64,000 nt of DNA from Acanthaster planci (Eukaryota > Echinodermata > Asteroidea > Valvatida > Acanthasteridae), in assembly GCF_001949145.1 (NCBI RefSeq), contig NW_019091384.1, positions 829,214 through 893,213 of the forward strand, read 5' to 3'. Position numbers and translations under genes: made by a program. Shown here piece by piece: positions 1-15,500 of this stretch. Under the pieces are notes generated by a model that worked only from the letters and a program-made list of their open reading frames with translations, ran no database searches and was not told where the DNA came from. Position 1 is the stretch's first letter, and the number at the start of each line of letters is the position of its first letter.

Positions 1-265
1 GCACCGATCTGACAAAACTGGGGGTTAGGTTGAGGTTATCCCACAGTCAACCATCATACCTCCCCCAAACCTCCTAAACCCACTCAGTGCACAGCCTACA
101 TGACTTAGCATATAACTGGCGTGATAATTCTTAGTGGATACATTGTAAAAGCAAATAGATATATAATTGTTGGAAGCTGTTTAATGTGCTAATTGATCAA
201 TCAAGAAGCTGAACCTTTAAGCTAACACAGGCCCAGCAAATCCATTGAAGTTGGGAAACCAAGTG

Positions 266-532
266 TTACCACAGCTCACTCAAGCAGTGTTTATCAAAGA
301 AATTAGGAGAGCAATCTTCACAACCTCCACTTATAGGTGGTAGTGCAGGTTTGCCCCGTAATGGAATCAGTGCCACTATACAAGGCACCACCTGGAAAGC
401 AGTGATGTATTCAAGTCCATCACAAGTCCTTTCATTAGTCCAAGTCACAAGTCCAATTGCATGTCCCTTCACGAGGCCAGCCATAAGTAACAGGGTGAAC
501 AATGACAAAAGAATGCTGTTCTCACAGCTCAT
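266..532 (-). CDS. Candidate small secreted cysteine-rich protein (88 aa), unrecognised
   Basis: This open frame starts with a plausible signal peptide. A hydrophobic core spans residues 7-21, and a likely cleavage site follows Gly-His-Ala at 23-25. The mature part would carry five cysteines (residues 37, 51, 71, 74 and 83), a Pro-rich stretch at 62-66 and a C-terminal tryptophan. I recognise no family. An odd cysteine number could mean dimerisation, or that this is only one exon of a longer gene. No neighbouring exon, promoter or poly(A) signal was found to support it, and open frames of this length occur by chance in this window. The secretory look is what is seen; that it is a gene is inference. 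Confidence 0.25.
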   Translation of the reverse strand: MSCENSILLSLFTLLLMAGLVKGHAIGLVTWTNERTCDGLEYITAFQVVPCIVALIPLRGKPALPPISGGCEDCSPNFFDKHCLSELW

Positions 533-3500
533 TTGAATAGCTTGAGAATTAGCTATAAGACTAAATGATATATGATGGACTCACAGGGACTTGTGATGGA
601 CTCAAATACAACACTGCATTCCAGGTGGTATCCTGGAAAGAATGAAATGATGTGTCTGATAATAGAATAGGGTCAGTGGCTGCTTCCTAGAGAGACTGCA
701 GACAAGACTTGGCTATCCGGTTCAGGAGAAAAAGGGTCTTGCCTTTTGTTGAGTTGCTAAGTTTATTTGGCCAGAAATCAACAAAACAAAATTTAAATGC
801 AGAGGACGATACAACCTGGATACAACAGATACTGTCACTTACTCGTTCTTTGGTTTTCTGTAATTACAAATTGGTGGGTTAGTCTACAGGAAAAAACTGA
901 CAGGCTTGTTGAGCAGAACTGATAATAAATGACAACATGCTAACTATGCTGCATCGGGTTTAGGGCTTGTATTACACAAATGCATGATACCATGTTGATC
1001 TCAAAAGAATCTGGAACCATGTTTTCACTTTGTAGCAGTACAAGCAGGTTTTCCTCGCAATACTTCTGCTAGTCACTGCTTAAAATTGATGCAGCAATGG
1101 CCATACCCATCCAAAGTCTAAAAATGCAGGACAACTACTTCTGAATTTACCCAACTACTCTGTATGTTGACAGTGACAAAGCAAGTTTTTAATCGTTCAG
1201 TGGTCTCTTTCATACGGAATATACGGTGACAGATCCCAGGGCATTGCAATATTTCCCTTAGCTTCATTTCAAATTAGTCCCTTTTTCAACTTGATAATTT
1301 GCCAGCACATCAAACAACGCGCCAGTAAGTGAAATATACTGTGTGGTAAAAATAACAAAGTCCCAATCTAGATTGCTGTGATGGAACTTCAAAGGAAGCC
1401 GGCCACTCTCACAAAAAAAGCCCCAATTGAAATACCTGTTGCACATGGCTGGCCTAGTTCAAGCAGACAGTTGCCATTTTTTTGATACAGGCCTGAATGA
1501 ATGCCATCATGAGTCAGAGCGCAATGTCATTGGATGAAGCACCTATGCAGTCCTTGAGTATGCTCTAGATAGAGATGGTCATACCTTGGGTCTATAGTAC
1601 ATAAAATATCCAGCACGCCTGTTATCATTGTTATGAAATTACAGCATATTAGAAAAGTTACCATGCCCTGCATTTTAGTAATGCTTTGGACTGTTGAAAT
1701 TTAAGTGGTGAAACACTCATCATGTAAGGAGAAATAGTACTTTGCTTTAACAATATTTTTATGGAACCACTTCAAATTTAGCACACAGCTGAGAGCTGTG
1801 TAGCATTTTGTCTGTTGGCCTGTTTTTATTGGCAAAATATCACCTGCTCTTAGTAAACTGCCATGCAGTGAAACTGATGCCAAGGCATGGAACAGATTGT
1901 TGGCGTCAGTAGCTTTTTTTTGTTAAACAGAGCTTTGATGCATCAAACACGACATTTTAAAAAGTAATTTTAGCATCATACATGTATCTGTGGGATCTGG
2001 GGTTCCTGACGGGGACAGTGGAATCGTGGAGTTGATTCCAAAAGATAAATGCTATGTCGCTGATCACTTTTCCCAATAAACCAGAGGTGAATAGCTACAT
2101 ATTATGGCAGCACTGCTTGTGTACATAACCTCAGCTATTTAGGGGTATACTTCCAACTGTATTACAATGAGTCCTAAAACTACATATAGGCCTGGTCAGC
2201 AGGGGTAATAACAATGAAGGAGCCTGGCTACCAAAATAGATGCGCTCACTTGTGAATCATGAGACAGAGAGCCATAATATAAGTTTTGTAGTGCAGTCTA
2301 CTCTTTGGAACAGGTGGCATAAATATACACGAGCCGGTATGTGCATAATCAAACTGTGCAGTACAGTTTTAATTTCTTTTTGTCCATGGCATTATGGGCA
2401 ACCAGCCCCCTCCTTCCATTTCTTAACAAACTGACTTAAAAATCTTCTTTGTTACTGTTACATTTCACTCCCTCTTTGAAAATAAACTGGTTTTCCTGGA
2501 ACTTAGAAGTTAAATGAAAATTGAAAGTTTTGTACTATTCTTGAGATCCTGCACACCACAAGCTTTTAAATTAGATAAATGGTCTAGAGCTTTTCTGTAT
2601 TTTTAACATTTAACCCTATGACTTTGTAAAATGGAGAATTTGAGTTATATACAGCTCTTTGGAGGTAACTAATCCCTCATCAATCACTACGGCAGTGTAC
2701 AGAATCCATTGATAGGTGGGACAAAAAGGGGAAAGTGCCAACAAAATGAAGTAAATTTATGCCTTTTTATTTCTGCAATGGGCCGGTTGTACCACATTTA
2801 TGCTGTCATCTGTAACATCAGTTTCCCAGAAAAAAAGATGGTGGGGGTGAATAGAAGGGGGGGGATTAGGTAAGGTATTTTGTGATTTCAGGGGATTCAG
2901 GAGTTGTCCCCAGAGTGTCAAGTGTGGGCTTAAAAACCACATGGCCCAAGGGCACACCCTGGTTTGGACAGGGGCACAGAGAATCCAGAATTTGGATTGT
3001 CGGGTTGTGGAGGTGGATCTACACAGGAGGGCTACAGGTGCACTCTGGCATGGGTTTGTTGGGCAGGGGTTACTGGCAATGTGATGAGGTGTGTCCATTT
3101 CGGGCTTTGATTTGATCAAAATCTAATCAAGGGTAAAGGTTATATTACAGAGGGCATGGACTGCCAAAAGAATGTCCATCTCTGTCCATAAACGTAACAG
3201 GTTTCACCCCATTTTGGATACTGTTTCAGAACTTATGAAAATTAGATCACTAAAGGTACAATCCCAATTTTACAATCCCAACATCCAAAACATTTGCTTC
3301 TAAATTAATGGTTTTTTCACGTTTTACATGTGTATGCATTTCAAAGCACCAAAACTGCAAGAATTTGCAGAGGGCTGGTCACAGGTTTGTTACTTTTCAG
3401 AATGGTTTAGCTGTACACTATTTTGGCCAAAAAAGTATTGTTTTTGTTACTGTTTGCGACTCCATGAAATGTGCCTTTGCCCTTGCGTAAGCTAAAACAT

Positions 3501-6500
3501 TGTCTGCTAAGTTGTTCTATTATATTAAGCCACAGATTTATCATGGACAATGAAACCAAAGGGCTGTTTAGTAATGGAAACCATCATTTACAAGCATCTC
3601 TAACAATTTGGTTCATCTTCATTACAGAACTTTCCTCTATCTTGTAAAACTGGTCCAGCTCTTCACACTAATGAAAATTTTCACCATTCAAAGACAGATG
3701 AATCAACCTTTGACAATTTCATCAAGAAGAGATTTCGAATAAAGCCTGAAGAAACCCACTCAGCAACTTGAACTGAGTAATGCAAAACCCAAAATAGAGA
3801 AGTCTGAATGACAGACACTATTGCCCTGGAGTGGCTCTGTGGTGCAACAAGGACTCCAACAACTAGGATCCAATTCTGTGGGCAAAATATTAAATATTGC
3901 TCAATCATCTGGCTCCTATCTCTGCGGCATGATTGATCTTTTATCGAGAGTTCCGCAAACAGGCAAAGGTGGTATGAATTGCCTGATTTTCAAATAGAGT
4001 GAACAAGAAACAGCACAATCAAGGAAGCTGCTTCACTGCTGAATCACGATTACTTATCAGTTGTTGAGCCAAGCTGGGGGTAGAACCTCACAATAACAAG
4101 GGCCAAAGTCAAGTTGGGAAGAGCACCTCCAGTGACCATATTTCAACGCAAATGATGAAATTCCAATACAACCAGATGAGGGCGGAGGGAAAGACAGGTG
4201 GCCCACAGATCTGATTTTAATGGGCTGTTGTTTTCATGATTTGTGGGCCTTTTTTGGCCGGGTGAGATCGTGACACAGTGACCCTTGCTTTAAAACACAG
4301 ATGTTATCATCGTGGCATCATTTCATGATTTGACCTATGCATGACAGGAAGGGACAGCTTCTGGGAATTGTTGGCGAGTATTCTTCAAACTGTTTAGCTG
4401 CTTAGAAACTCTGGAAAAATGGAAGAGGCAACCCGAGGAGGGAATTAAATCGATGACTCAATATTTTAAGAACATCACACAGAGCCCTTTGAGGAGAATT
4501 TACAAAAGTATCATAATGCATCGCAAGAATTTTTCCAGCAAGGAAAGTCACAAACTAGTCTTGGACATGTACATGCATGTATGTAGAATTAAAGGGGTCC
4601 AAAAAACTTGTCTTTAGATACAAAATGCAGATGCCTGAGGCTCTTTTGTATTGTGTATTGTTTTTTTAGTATTTTGTTTTGTTTTTTGAGCAGAGGAAAT
4701 TGACAACTACAAGAACCATTTCTGTTTTGGCAACAGGCATCACTGTCTGTCAGTTAACATGACTTCATCAACTTGAAAAAACTGTATGGGAAATTTGAGC
4801 CAGTGAAATTTATCCTTCAAGAATTCTTATCTTTAGTGGAAAGCTGTACAGGTAACTGCTTTATGACTAAACAAAACGTAAATGTAGATTAAGATATTCA
4901 GGTAGTCTGCTGAACAGTGCTGTACTGTTCAGTGTCATCATGCCAGCAGGGTTTTTGGGTCTTCAGATTTCTTCATGCCTGTCTCCAGATTAGGACATAG
5001 GATCTACCTCTCTTTTTGGGGGGAGGGGAATTTCCTGGGGTTTTATTGTTCATCTGTCTTCAGGGGTTTGACAGAAACAAAAAACTCAAAGCTTCAATGT
5101 CACAGTTACGCCACAACAAAAGAGAAACCACAGCCACTGGAGTTCAGCAAAGTGATGGATTGGGTTGAACCTCTCCAAAAAGTTCACACCTATTGGAGTT
5201 GGAGCCCTACAAACCCAGGGGCCTTATCTGGACAGAAGGGTGACCACTGTGAGGGCTGACAGGACAAGAGGGTCAGAGGTGGCACTCTGGGCAATAAATC
5301 TTTCCTGAAAGGAGTTATCGAACTTGATATACTGCCCACTCCAGATGAATTATGGTCACTCCCTGTTTGGATAGACCAACTTGTTTTAAAGGCTAAAACT
5401 AACCTTTTATAGCACAATAAAGTCGAATGTTTCCATGTATGCAGTACAAGATTAGATGCCATGAGCCCAAGTTATGTACATGTAGTAATTACCACTTGCA
5501 TCCCAAAATATCAAGTTCAAATGCATTGTCAAATAGTACCTGGTTTTGGATGAGCCTCCTTGTGTTAGCTGCTACATATGTATGAGTGGGTGCCAATGTG
5601 GAGCATCATTGACTTTGTGATAGAAGTGCCTTCCTTTGTGCATATATGTGGATTTTTTCCCCCATGTACATGTAGAAGGAAGTTGAAATCATAATATCTG
5701 TGGAGCCACTGAACTGCAACCTACAGCCCTGGAGTAATCACAGTTCTGCACACTGATGATAATTGGCCATGCATATATGCTCCCTACCATCCCCTTCACA
5801 CACCCCTGTCAATGGTTTGGACCAAAGATTCCATTGTCTGTGGTTCTGAGTGTAAACAGTCTATGAAACATGATTTGCAAACTGGATATCAGACAAATTA
5901 CAGGTATCTGTCTCTTCACCTCTTGAAAGGAATTTTTTAATTAACATTTTACACCAACTGGAGTGTGCCAAAGTGAAACCGGATAGTATATTTTGCTGTT
6001 ATTAGTGCAGACAAGTTGAGAAGTATTGTTCACTCTTCATTAAATATAACACTTATGGGCAAGTTAGTCTTTGAAAATGCCGTGCACTTTTTTATACTCA
6101 CTATAGCAGGATTCCACAAAAAAGCAAGATGGCTGTAAAACCCAAAAATATGCTTCAGATTGGGTCTCAAAAACCATGGGCAAACCAGCATTGATAATGT
6201 CCGCATCTTGTGTGAATTTTACAGGTGTTTCTTTGAGCCCCTCCCAGCATGCCTAATCATACAGCATGGACCCATGGCATAGGCCTACTGTACATGTATT
6301 TCTGTGGGTAACTCTGGCCCTTTTTTGGGGGGGGGGGGAAGGGGAGAAGGGGGGATAGTTTTACAGCCCCTAATAAAACTTCCCTCAATTCTTCTCATGT
6401 TCAAAGCTGAGAGCAGAAGGAGAAGAGTGCTCTATGCAACATTGCAAATCGCTCACAATTGCACCCGGACAAAACAAACATGCGGGCAGTGAATGAAAAA

Positions 6501-9500
6501 GAAAAGAAAAATTACAGTTCACACTTCCTGAAATTAAAAAAAACTCAACAACCGAATAAAAATACCGATGACAAAGAAGAGGTATCAACTTGAGAGCCCT
6601 GTGTGTACCGGTAACCTACACATCAAACATTGAAAGAGCCATTAAAGTTTGCTCGCTTCAGGCGATCAAAACGTTATTCAGAATAACACAGACAACCAGG
6701 AACTAGACTTTGAACTGCTTACACCTGTGAACACAGCACAAAGCCAGGAAACTTGTAACTGGTAAATGTGTTTGCCAACTGAACATTACGCCATTGTTTA
6801 ATAACACCTGTGGATTTCTTGGTTGGTTCACTATGCACTGATGTCACTGGTGCAGGATCTTGGCATTTGGCCAGCTGACGAGCATGAGAGGCACTTTATG
6901 ACATAGTTTCTAATTTCCTGAGTTTTCTTTATTTCAAAACAGGATATGTTCTTGTGCCATGAAAGCGATCATACTGAGGGTACCTTGAACGTCACCAATA
7001 AATTTTGTCATAATATATGTGTTCAAAATTCTAGGTCTACTGTACTAATTTTCCAATGGAAACCACACCACGGTAAGGTGATTTTTGTCTCAGTAAGACA
7101 GGCTACAGACTTATTCCATGAAATTTTATCTGCAGGCCTAATACGGAAAGTGCATCTCTTCTAATCATGCCAAGTAGGAGAAGGTACAAAGAATTCAGAA
7201 AATTAAAAGAAAAGAATACGTGTTTGTCCCAAAATACTCTTCTTAGAAAAAAAAAGGATTTTAGTTTGAAACAGTGTACTTACGGTCCCAAAACAAGCTG
7301 ACTGTATAGGTGTAAGCCTACTGCATGACAGTGCTTATACATGTACATGTTCCTCCTTGAGATACAAATGCACTCTTGGCAAGGAAGAGATAAATCTACA
7401 TAGCACTACAGTTTCAATTTTTCTCCAAACTGAGAAAGTTACTTCAATCGTGGTCCACAATATCAGCTTGGGGGGGGGAAGGACCCAGTTCCCACTGGCC
7501 CCGTTCTGAGGAAGTAACATACGCACAGAACCCACTTTTGATTTAACCCTTTTCCCCACAAAAATAGAAGAAACAACTTGATGTTCCTTTGTCCTGTTGT
7601 CAAAGCAACACATACCCACTCCAGCTGTCCAGGGACCGAGTTACTTGCTGTGCAATGACGCCATTTTGTACCAAGAGGGGTTAATGGGTTAAATACTTAA
7701 TTCTTGTTTTCAGCTTCAGGAGAGGGGAGGGAAAGAAATTGGGGTTCAATTCCACCTTTTCAGCCAAAGGCCCTGACATAGAACTTTCCCATGTGGCTGA
7801 ATTTGTGATAACCTTGAGATTGACGAGATGCCTGATGGAATTGCTCAGTCTCCAGCTGGGAATATGTGTCCGGGTTTGTTCAATTGTTAAACACCTGAAA
7901 ATTCCCTACAAATCAAAGTATCCATATTTAGCATACAACTACAGTGACTGTGTCATGAGGCAAATAGAATCAGCCACAGTGATACTGATGGTGGTGCAAT
8001 GACGCATCCTATCTAAGCCAATCATTTTTTGTTTACATTTATATACAACGTGGCTTAATATTACAACGTGAAATAAAATTACTTCTCAACAATTTTCAAG
8101 GTAGCTTGCCTCAGGTGAATGCCTCAGGTGAAGGTCTATTTTCCTTTCAAAATTTGAAAACCAGTTGTTAAATTTTTAAACTGAAAAACACAGAAAAAAA
8201 GACTGTGATGATTATTAATGATATTATATTTTCTGCTCAACTGAGCATCTCAAGACAGAAACTTGCATTAGATTTCTAGTGTTAAATCTTCGAATGCAGC
8301 CATGATCCAGCAGCCAAACTGTTAATTGTATGAATACACAAGGCTACATGTACATGTAATAACCAACGTTAATGAGGCTAGATCATCATTTCTGCCTCAA
8401 AGATACATGTACATTCTTTAATATGGAGGACATTCTTTTAATGTTTAAAAATATTCATAAACTTGAATATTTGTTCCCAGTTTTATCATAATCAATGAGC
8501 ATTCAGAAAAAGCCAAATACTCATTTTTTTTGCTATCACATGTATTCTGCAAGGGCAGATCCAATAGGGGAGGGGATTGCTACATTGGTTAGTTAGTTTC
8601 TGTATGTAAACTTTTACGACATGTCTGTAAGTTGAGGCTGAAGTCTGGGGCTTTTAATTTTTTTGGGAAGGGAAATAAAAATTCCCCCAACACTGCCTTT
8701 CTCTCATCATAATTCCAAAACCAAAAGGTTTTGGCACCAAGGGTTTTTTTTTTGGGGGGGGGGCAAGACCCCTGTTGGCCTCCCCTTAGATCTGCCAATG
8801 ATCCAGGTGGTAAAAAGGAAGCACTGGCAGATGCAGGAGTACACAGCCAACCTTTCCAACCAAAGTGCTTGATCAACCACCCTGCAATGTGACAACAGCC
8901 ACACACTTAACAATGACAACAACTTGAGCAACAAGGACTACAAGGTGGATGTCAACTGTCATCAGTGTGAGTATCTGCCAGTTTCCGGGAGATTCACAGA
9001 CAAATCCCGACTGTTTTCCAGCAACGGGCAAATTAAACCCAAACAGCTTGACAAATTCAAAGCAAACAAGGCAAGTTTGGGGTGCACTTGAGGAGGAATT
9101 TGGGCCCCCGCTCCCTGGTAAATCAGTGCACCTGTCAGCCGTCACCTGCCACTGCTGGGCTTGCGTGCGTTCACACACCTACGCTCAATCACAGATACAT
9201 CCTCCCTCTTCTGAGGAGAGAGTTTTATGGCAACAGAAAATTATGCAAAGTATTCTCCTGCCCTTGAAACATGCCAGATGAAATACCTTGCGATGTTCAG
9301 GTGTTGCTCTACCCAAATCTGGTGGAAAGAATGTTTGCAAACATGTGTGATGTCACCTTAGTAATGTGTCCTGACTGTGATTGCCAGATTAGTCTACACG
9401 TTAGCAATGTAAAGAGTTCCCTCCTTTAATACGGGAAAAGTGGCAGGAGAGAAGTAAGTTCCCAATAACATGGATGCTTTTTCAATTTAATAACTAAGCT

Positions 9501-12500
9501 GCAATGGCAGAGTGATGAGCACCAGTCATCATGTCAGTTGTGAGAATAACAGGGGATTTGAAGTTGGCCAACTTTGTTTTTTGCCTCTTCCTGAATTCTT
9601 CACAATTTTAATACGGACACACATCGATGCCCCAAAAACACACAACGCACACCCTTTTGTTTCTTTGCTTTTTAGAAATCAAATGTAATCCATTGTCTTG
9701 TGCAGTCAAAGGCAAAATTAAACATAAGAACAGTGTATCTATCTCCCTGATGTCATGTGCTTGTTTTTTTTCTCACAAGAAGATTTTTTTCACATTCCTA
9801 GAATGTGACCCTCCTGATGATGGGAAAAATGTGGCCAGAAGAGGTGACTTTGATTACAGAAACACCTACAGGGGAAGTTAAGTAAAAAAAGCTGAGGCCA
9901 ACAAAGCTTGAGAGTTTTTGTTAGTTCAGAGTTTACACTCTTACAGTGCACTTCCAAAACCGTATAAACAAGAAAGGGGTTTTCAAACCTTCACAGTTTG
10001 TGAATGAAACAGGTTTTCAGGCTAAGATAAGAACTGTGAAAAAGTGATCTGGGCAAAATGCCAATAGACAATGCGCACTTCATACTCTGCTTAAGTGTCA
10101 TATATAAGGGAGGAGAACAGTAACTCGGTAGACTCCAGTTGTCCTTTGAATAAACCCTAAGGTCTGTTGTTCTTTCCAAAGCAAGGGGGGAAAAAGCCGG
10201 CAACTTTCCGGGATTCTTTGGAAACTTGTACGAGATTATTGTAATGGAATGACAATAAAACTCAGTTCACAAACGGTCGGGGGGGGGGGGAAATTAGTTT
10301 GTTGAACACAATTGGGAAAGCGAGAGAGGGGACCACAGTACACGCACTTTTCACAAGCCATAATGGGAGTACTAATTCCACGCTCTGTGGTTCTGTTTTG
10401 GGGGAAACATTTGTACAGTGCAAATGCGACTATTCTTAGATAGTTTACCCACTGATGGAAAAAATGCAGAAGGGCTGATTGGGTCGACAGTGTTCCTTTC
10501 AAATGGCACAAGAATAGGATGTCTTCATGTGTCCAGTGATACTACTGAAAGTGAAATTTTAGTGCACAAAGCACTTCAGAATCTGGTCTTGCAGTACTCC
10601 ATGTAGATATATTGTAGAATGATCATTGATGTCCAGAAAAAAAATGAAAATTTTACTTTGCTGTGTTAGGTGTGACGGAAATAGTGACCAGTGAAGTCAT
10701 GTATTCTGCTGAGCACCAGCCATGAAGTTCATGCACAGCAAATGACATCTTGATTGGGAACCAGTATTTGCACAGCAAGCTCTCTCTAAATTTTAGCAGT
10801 TTTGTCAAGGCAGCTTCACAAAAAGCAATATTGGCACATTTCCTTGCTTAGGGCAGGCAGGGCTAACTGAACTGGCACTTCATCAATAAAGACTAGAAAT
10901 GCTCTCTTTAGCTGCACTGAAATCTTCTATGAGCTTTATGCAGCAACTAACTACACAACTGGCTTCAAAATGTCATGTAGGACACGTAAAAAAGAACCAT
11001 CAAGATGTAACCAGAACACTTGTTCACAATGAAATATATCTTAACAGCAATTCTCAGCCTTAAATTTGGAAAAGGGGATGCAATCTCTGAATTCTCAAAT
11101 TTACAAGCCTTCATGATACAGTTATGAAAAAATCTGATAGAAACCAAAGAGACAGTTTAACAGTGAAGGGAGCTGACTCTTTTAGGGGGAAGTTTGTACC
11201 TTTGGTAAAGGCTTTTTAAAATCAGACAGAATCCACAAGGTAATCCAAAAGTGATTGATGAATGTACTGCTGACAGGTTCTCCATCATGAGTGACATGCA
11301 AGTGAAAGACTGTTTCTTATTCAAAGAAAGAACTCTTCCGGCCTTGATCCAGGACAACTGGATCAGTTCTGAGCAATTCACCCAGCTGAGTGGGCTATAC
11401 TTGCCAGGACCATAGTCTGAACAAAAAAAAACTCACACCACCAGAAAGACATCAGCTAGACAGCTATAGTTGTGAAGCCAGTCAAGGATATTGCGAGCAC
11501 TGAACAAGTTTGTGGCCAGCGATGCGAATCGCTTGCAATTGTGAGCGCAGGACATGAAAAGAAGCCGCCTTCGACAAGCTAAGCCTACCGTGAGGGCCTT
11601 GGGGGGGACCAGGAAAACAAACAGTGTTTGTGTAATGCAATCAAAGGGCTAGGCAGCACACAACACCAACAGAATCCTGGTGCCAGTCCTGTGCTGAGTT
11701 TAACTTGGCGGTTTGTGGGCCTGATTTTCCTGCTTATGGTTGGCTTGATAGTTTGACAGAGATCGAAGTGGGAGGGAGATGTATACAACTTTTTTATTCA
11801 AGTGCTTTACTCTGAGGTGACCAATGACTGGACTGTCACTGTGCCAAAGGCGGACCACTAATGTGACAAGTTGTCACATGACAAAAAGAGGGACTAGCTG
11901 GCTGCCCAATAACCAATCAAATCATTAATACCATCTCAATGACTGACCTACTGCTAGGCATTTCTGTAACCACCACCAATTTTAAGTTGGGGCAGCTCAA
12001 AGGTTTCAAGAGCTTACTGTAACTGCCAGGGTACTTAAAAGTTCTCAAAAGGAAAAAAGCCTTGGGAAAAAAGCCAGCCCAGTCAGAAATTTCTTAAATA
12101 AGGACTTCTTGTGCTGTGCTGTTGGTCCAACCGTCAAGACCTTTCAGGCTGCAGATTTGCCTTGGGTGCAAGGATTTCATTTCATAGGTCCTCAACCAAC
12201 CCGTAAATTTTCCAGGGACCAATGGTAAATCCTTCAAATGGGACACAGACAGCCATGACTGTGAATGATTGAACAGTGGTACCTTGAACCTCTCTGGATA
12301 TGTATGAACTCAAAACCTTTATTGTTCAAGGAGTTTGGTGACCACCTTTGAAAACACAGATTATGAGTTGCCATGGACTGGCATTAGCAAGTGTATCAGT
12401 TCCTTGAAGCAAGACTATGACCAAAAATGAAGTTTAACATTTGCTTTTTGCCCCAGACAAACAGAACTTCGTAAGCTTTCTATACACTCCATCTCGTCTG

Positions 12501-15500
12501 GGGGGAGAAAATTCCCAAGCTTGCTTGCTTAGCCTCCTCTGACAAGACAACTCAACAACTGAACATCTCAGAGCTGGCTGGCTACTTCAAATCTAATGTG
12601 TGAGTACATATCAAAATTGACGGCTTCAATTCCCTCAAACACAACAATACCAAAGTAAGTCTAAAGTTCTTATGACCAAATTCAAGGCACTGAGTTGTTT
12701 GAACAGGTTTATGGAAATTATTTGAGGTGAGTTAAGGTTTAAAGAGAATTTTAAAAGGGGGGGGATAAGAGAAATGGAATACTCTTAAGGTGAAAGTTGG
12801 AACAGGACAATCATCTTTCTTAAGCATTCAGCATAAGTGAGTGGAGTCTTCAAAAATTTGGTCAAAGAGTAATGTTAAGTGTATATTTCACACAATTTTT
12901 GTCTAACTTCTGACGCAACGTGTTTGATGACACAACTCAGCCATGGTAGGCAGGGTTTTCGTTTTACACAAAGCTAACCACAGGCCAATGTGACATTTCA
13001 ACGACCTCTATGAGGGTCATCCAGTCATAAGCTCTTCTTTATCTCCCATTCAAAGCACAGCTTTTTCCAAGAGTCTAAGCCCAATCAGACCCAATCGTGG
13101 GAAAGCAAACTGTTCGTTCTTAATGATCTGCAGTATCATGGCACAGGATCAGTTTTTGCTTTTTCTCCAAACCCTCTTCCCGTGAAATTCTCTACAGATC
13201 CTTTCTCTCTATTGGTATAAGTTGTTGAAGGTTCATAAATATAATGTTTAAATGGTTTTTCACTGACAGGAAAAAAGACCACAAAGAAAACATGGTTAAG
13301 TTGCAAAATGTTCAAAAAGTGACTTTACATCTGGTAACTGTCATAATTGTACAGGGCACAGCTTTTTCACACATGGTGCTCTGTTTGTAAAGTAAATTTG
13401 CAGTACTGAGCTTCCTCAAGTTTAAAGTCACTCTGGCTTATCAATTTCGTTTCCTTTGAACCAGTTTTTCAGAGTCCCAGTCAAATTTAGTCACTACTTG
13501 AAATGAAAACCTTTTTTGAAATTCTGCTCTCATTCATTATTTCAGCATCATTTCATTGCACACTTTTTAAAGAAAGTTTGTTTTTCTTCAATATTAAAAA
13601 AATTTCAGAATTTTAAAATCCATCCCTTTTAAGTGAAAACAAAGGCCTTCTCCTCATAATCCCATGTCAAATGAAAACAATTTATGAATCTCATAAATCC
13701 AAATTTGATTTGCTAAATAAATTCAGACTTATTAGAATATTTCTCTAAATGTTCCCTGAAATTTCCTCTACAAACACAAAATTGTTTGATCAAGATTAAG
13801 TACAACATCTTCTATCCAGCAACTCAATTTGAATTACAAGATCATGATACCATCTTTTCAATTCAAAACATTTTATTTAAAAAAATCACAGTTTCTTTCT
13901 CTTTAATTTATGACGCATTTCGTTGGAACATGGGTAAAGAAGTCTCTTAATTGAACTGCTTTTGAATAAGTCTACCATTTTTAAACCTCTCATGGGTTTT
14001 TCCAGGTAGAGAAGGGATGATTTAACTAACTTCCCGCAATGCTGCATGGCAAGGCAAGAGCAAACCACACAAAACACAATTTCTTTAGCAATCCAAACTT
14101 TGCAATTTCAATCCTGATGATGCTAGTCAACTGTGACACTCATCATTTGACAACAAAAGTCACTCTGACGTGCATGGCGGCATACAGGACAATGAGTATT
14201 TACATCTAATATGACATCATCCCCAAATATGACGACTGCTGTAACATATTTATTTTGGGAAAATTATGTCACGCAGGTGAAGCTGCGAAAAGCATTCATT
14301 CATGTGTTTCATGCAAATGTCTCCTGTTGGGCACTGAGCACATATAGCAACACCTCTCCAAGTCAACAAAATATACTTAGGCCTAGTAAGTGAAGTGAGT
14401 TCACCATGGGCAAATTCTTGTCAGACTGTTGCAGGACATTTGACTGCACAAGCATGGCTGTGAACCCGTGGTCAGAACACCAAAGTGGTCAAAACACCAA
14501 AGCAGGGAAAGGGGAGAACACCCAAATCTGCATGCACTGGGAAAGATATTGAAAAGTTCACTACCCATAAAGACCAGATTGTTCACGGTGTTCTTGCCCA
14601 AGACGGATCCATAAAACAAGTCCCACATCCACGCATCAAAATTCTGTCAACAGGTGTGACGGAGTAGAGACTGGCAATAATTCCAGTAACAGCCCTCATG
14701 TCACTGCACTTCAAGTAGAACCAAGCAACAGGACAAAAACAAAAAACCACCGAAGAAGGAACTACAGGACATTTTCTTGGAAGGCAAAGGCAGGCTGCTG
14801 GAGGTTAACTCTATGAGAAGAACATGGAGATTAACCTCAGTAACGTCAATGACTTCATTCACCTCAGGTCTTTGATTTCCAAGCTTTGAAAAATGAAACA
14901 GTCAACTTAATTTTAAAATTTGTATCACTGAAAACTGAGTTAACAACCCTTCACATGGCATCAGTATTTCTTGCGTTGGCAAGGAAATTGACTCAAAATA
15001 TTATACTCAAGTCGCACAAGGCTGTCCGTAGTCTTGAATATCTGTCCAAATGTTACAAACCTGTTCGACAGTTCAATTGTCCCACTGCGTTTCATTGCCC
15101 AGAGTCAAGGAGGCATCCATTTTGTTCCGGCATCCCCCCAAGGGGTAATCAGCAGACCCTCCCAAAAGTGCAGAGGTATTGTAAACGGGGAAATGCTTGT
15201 TGCAATTCATTAGCTGCAAGTGAATGGATTCACCCATGCATTTGCCCGGTCAATTTTCACCAGAAGTGGTTCTGTTTTTTTTCTGTTGTTGAGTCCAGAC
15301 AATGCAGGTTAACTATAGATGTATGTTACATACTGATTGTGCCTTTAATTTAATGAGAGTGGTTTTGGCAGGATCATTTGCCTAAAGTGCTATTTATTGG
15401 CACCAATTCACATTTCATGCCCTCTTCATACTGGGATAACCATAAAAATCGACAAAGAAAAAACCCTCTAAAAGTATTAAAAAAGAGAGCACAGACAGTG

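Noticed and set aside
7543-7684. TTAA-bounded sequence with CCCTTTTCCCC / CCCCTCTTGG ends, a possible piggyBac-like MITE
   Set aside because: Terminal similarity is limited to a few C-rich bases, unlike the clear case at 40469-40975.
11536-11552. GCAATTGTGAGCGC, resembling a bacterial lac operator half-site
   Set aside because: Chance match in a eukaryotic genome; no vector sequence is nearby.
14886-15353. 155-aa plus-strand open frame, the longest in the left third
   Set aside because: No recognisable domain, no splice partners, and a composition typical of noncoding AT-rich DNA.
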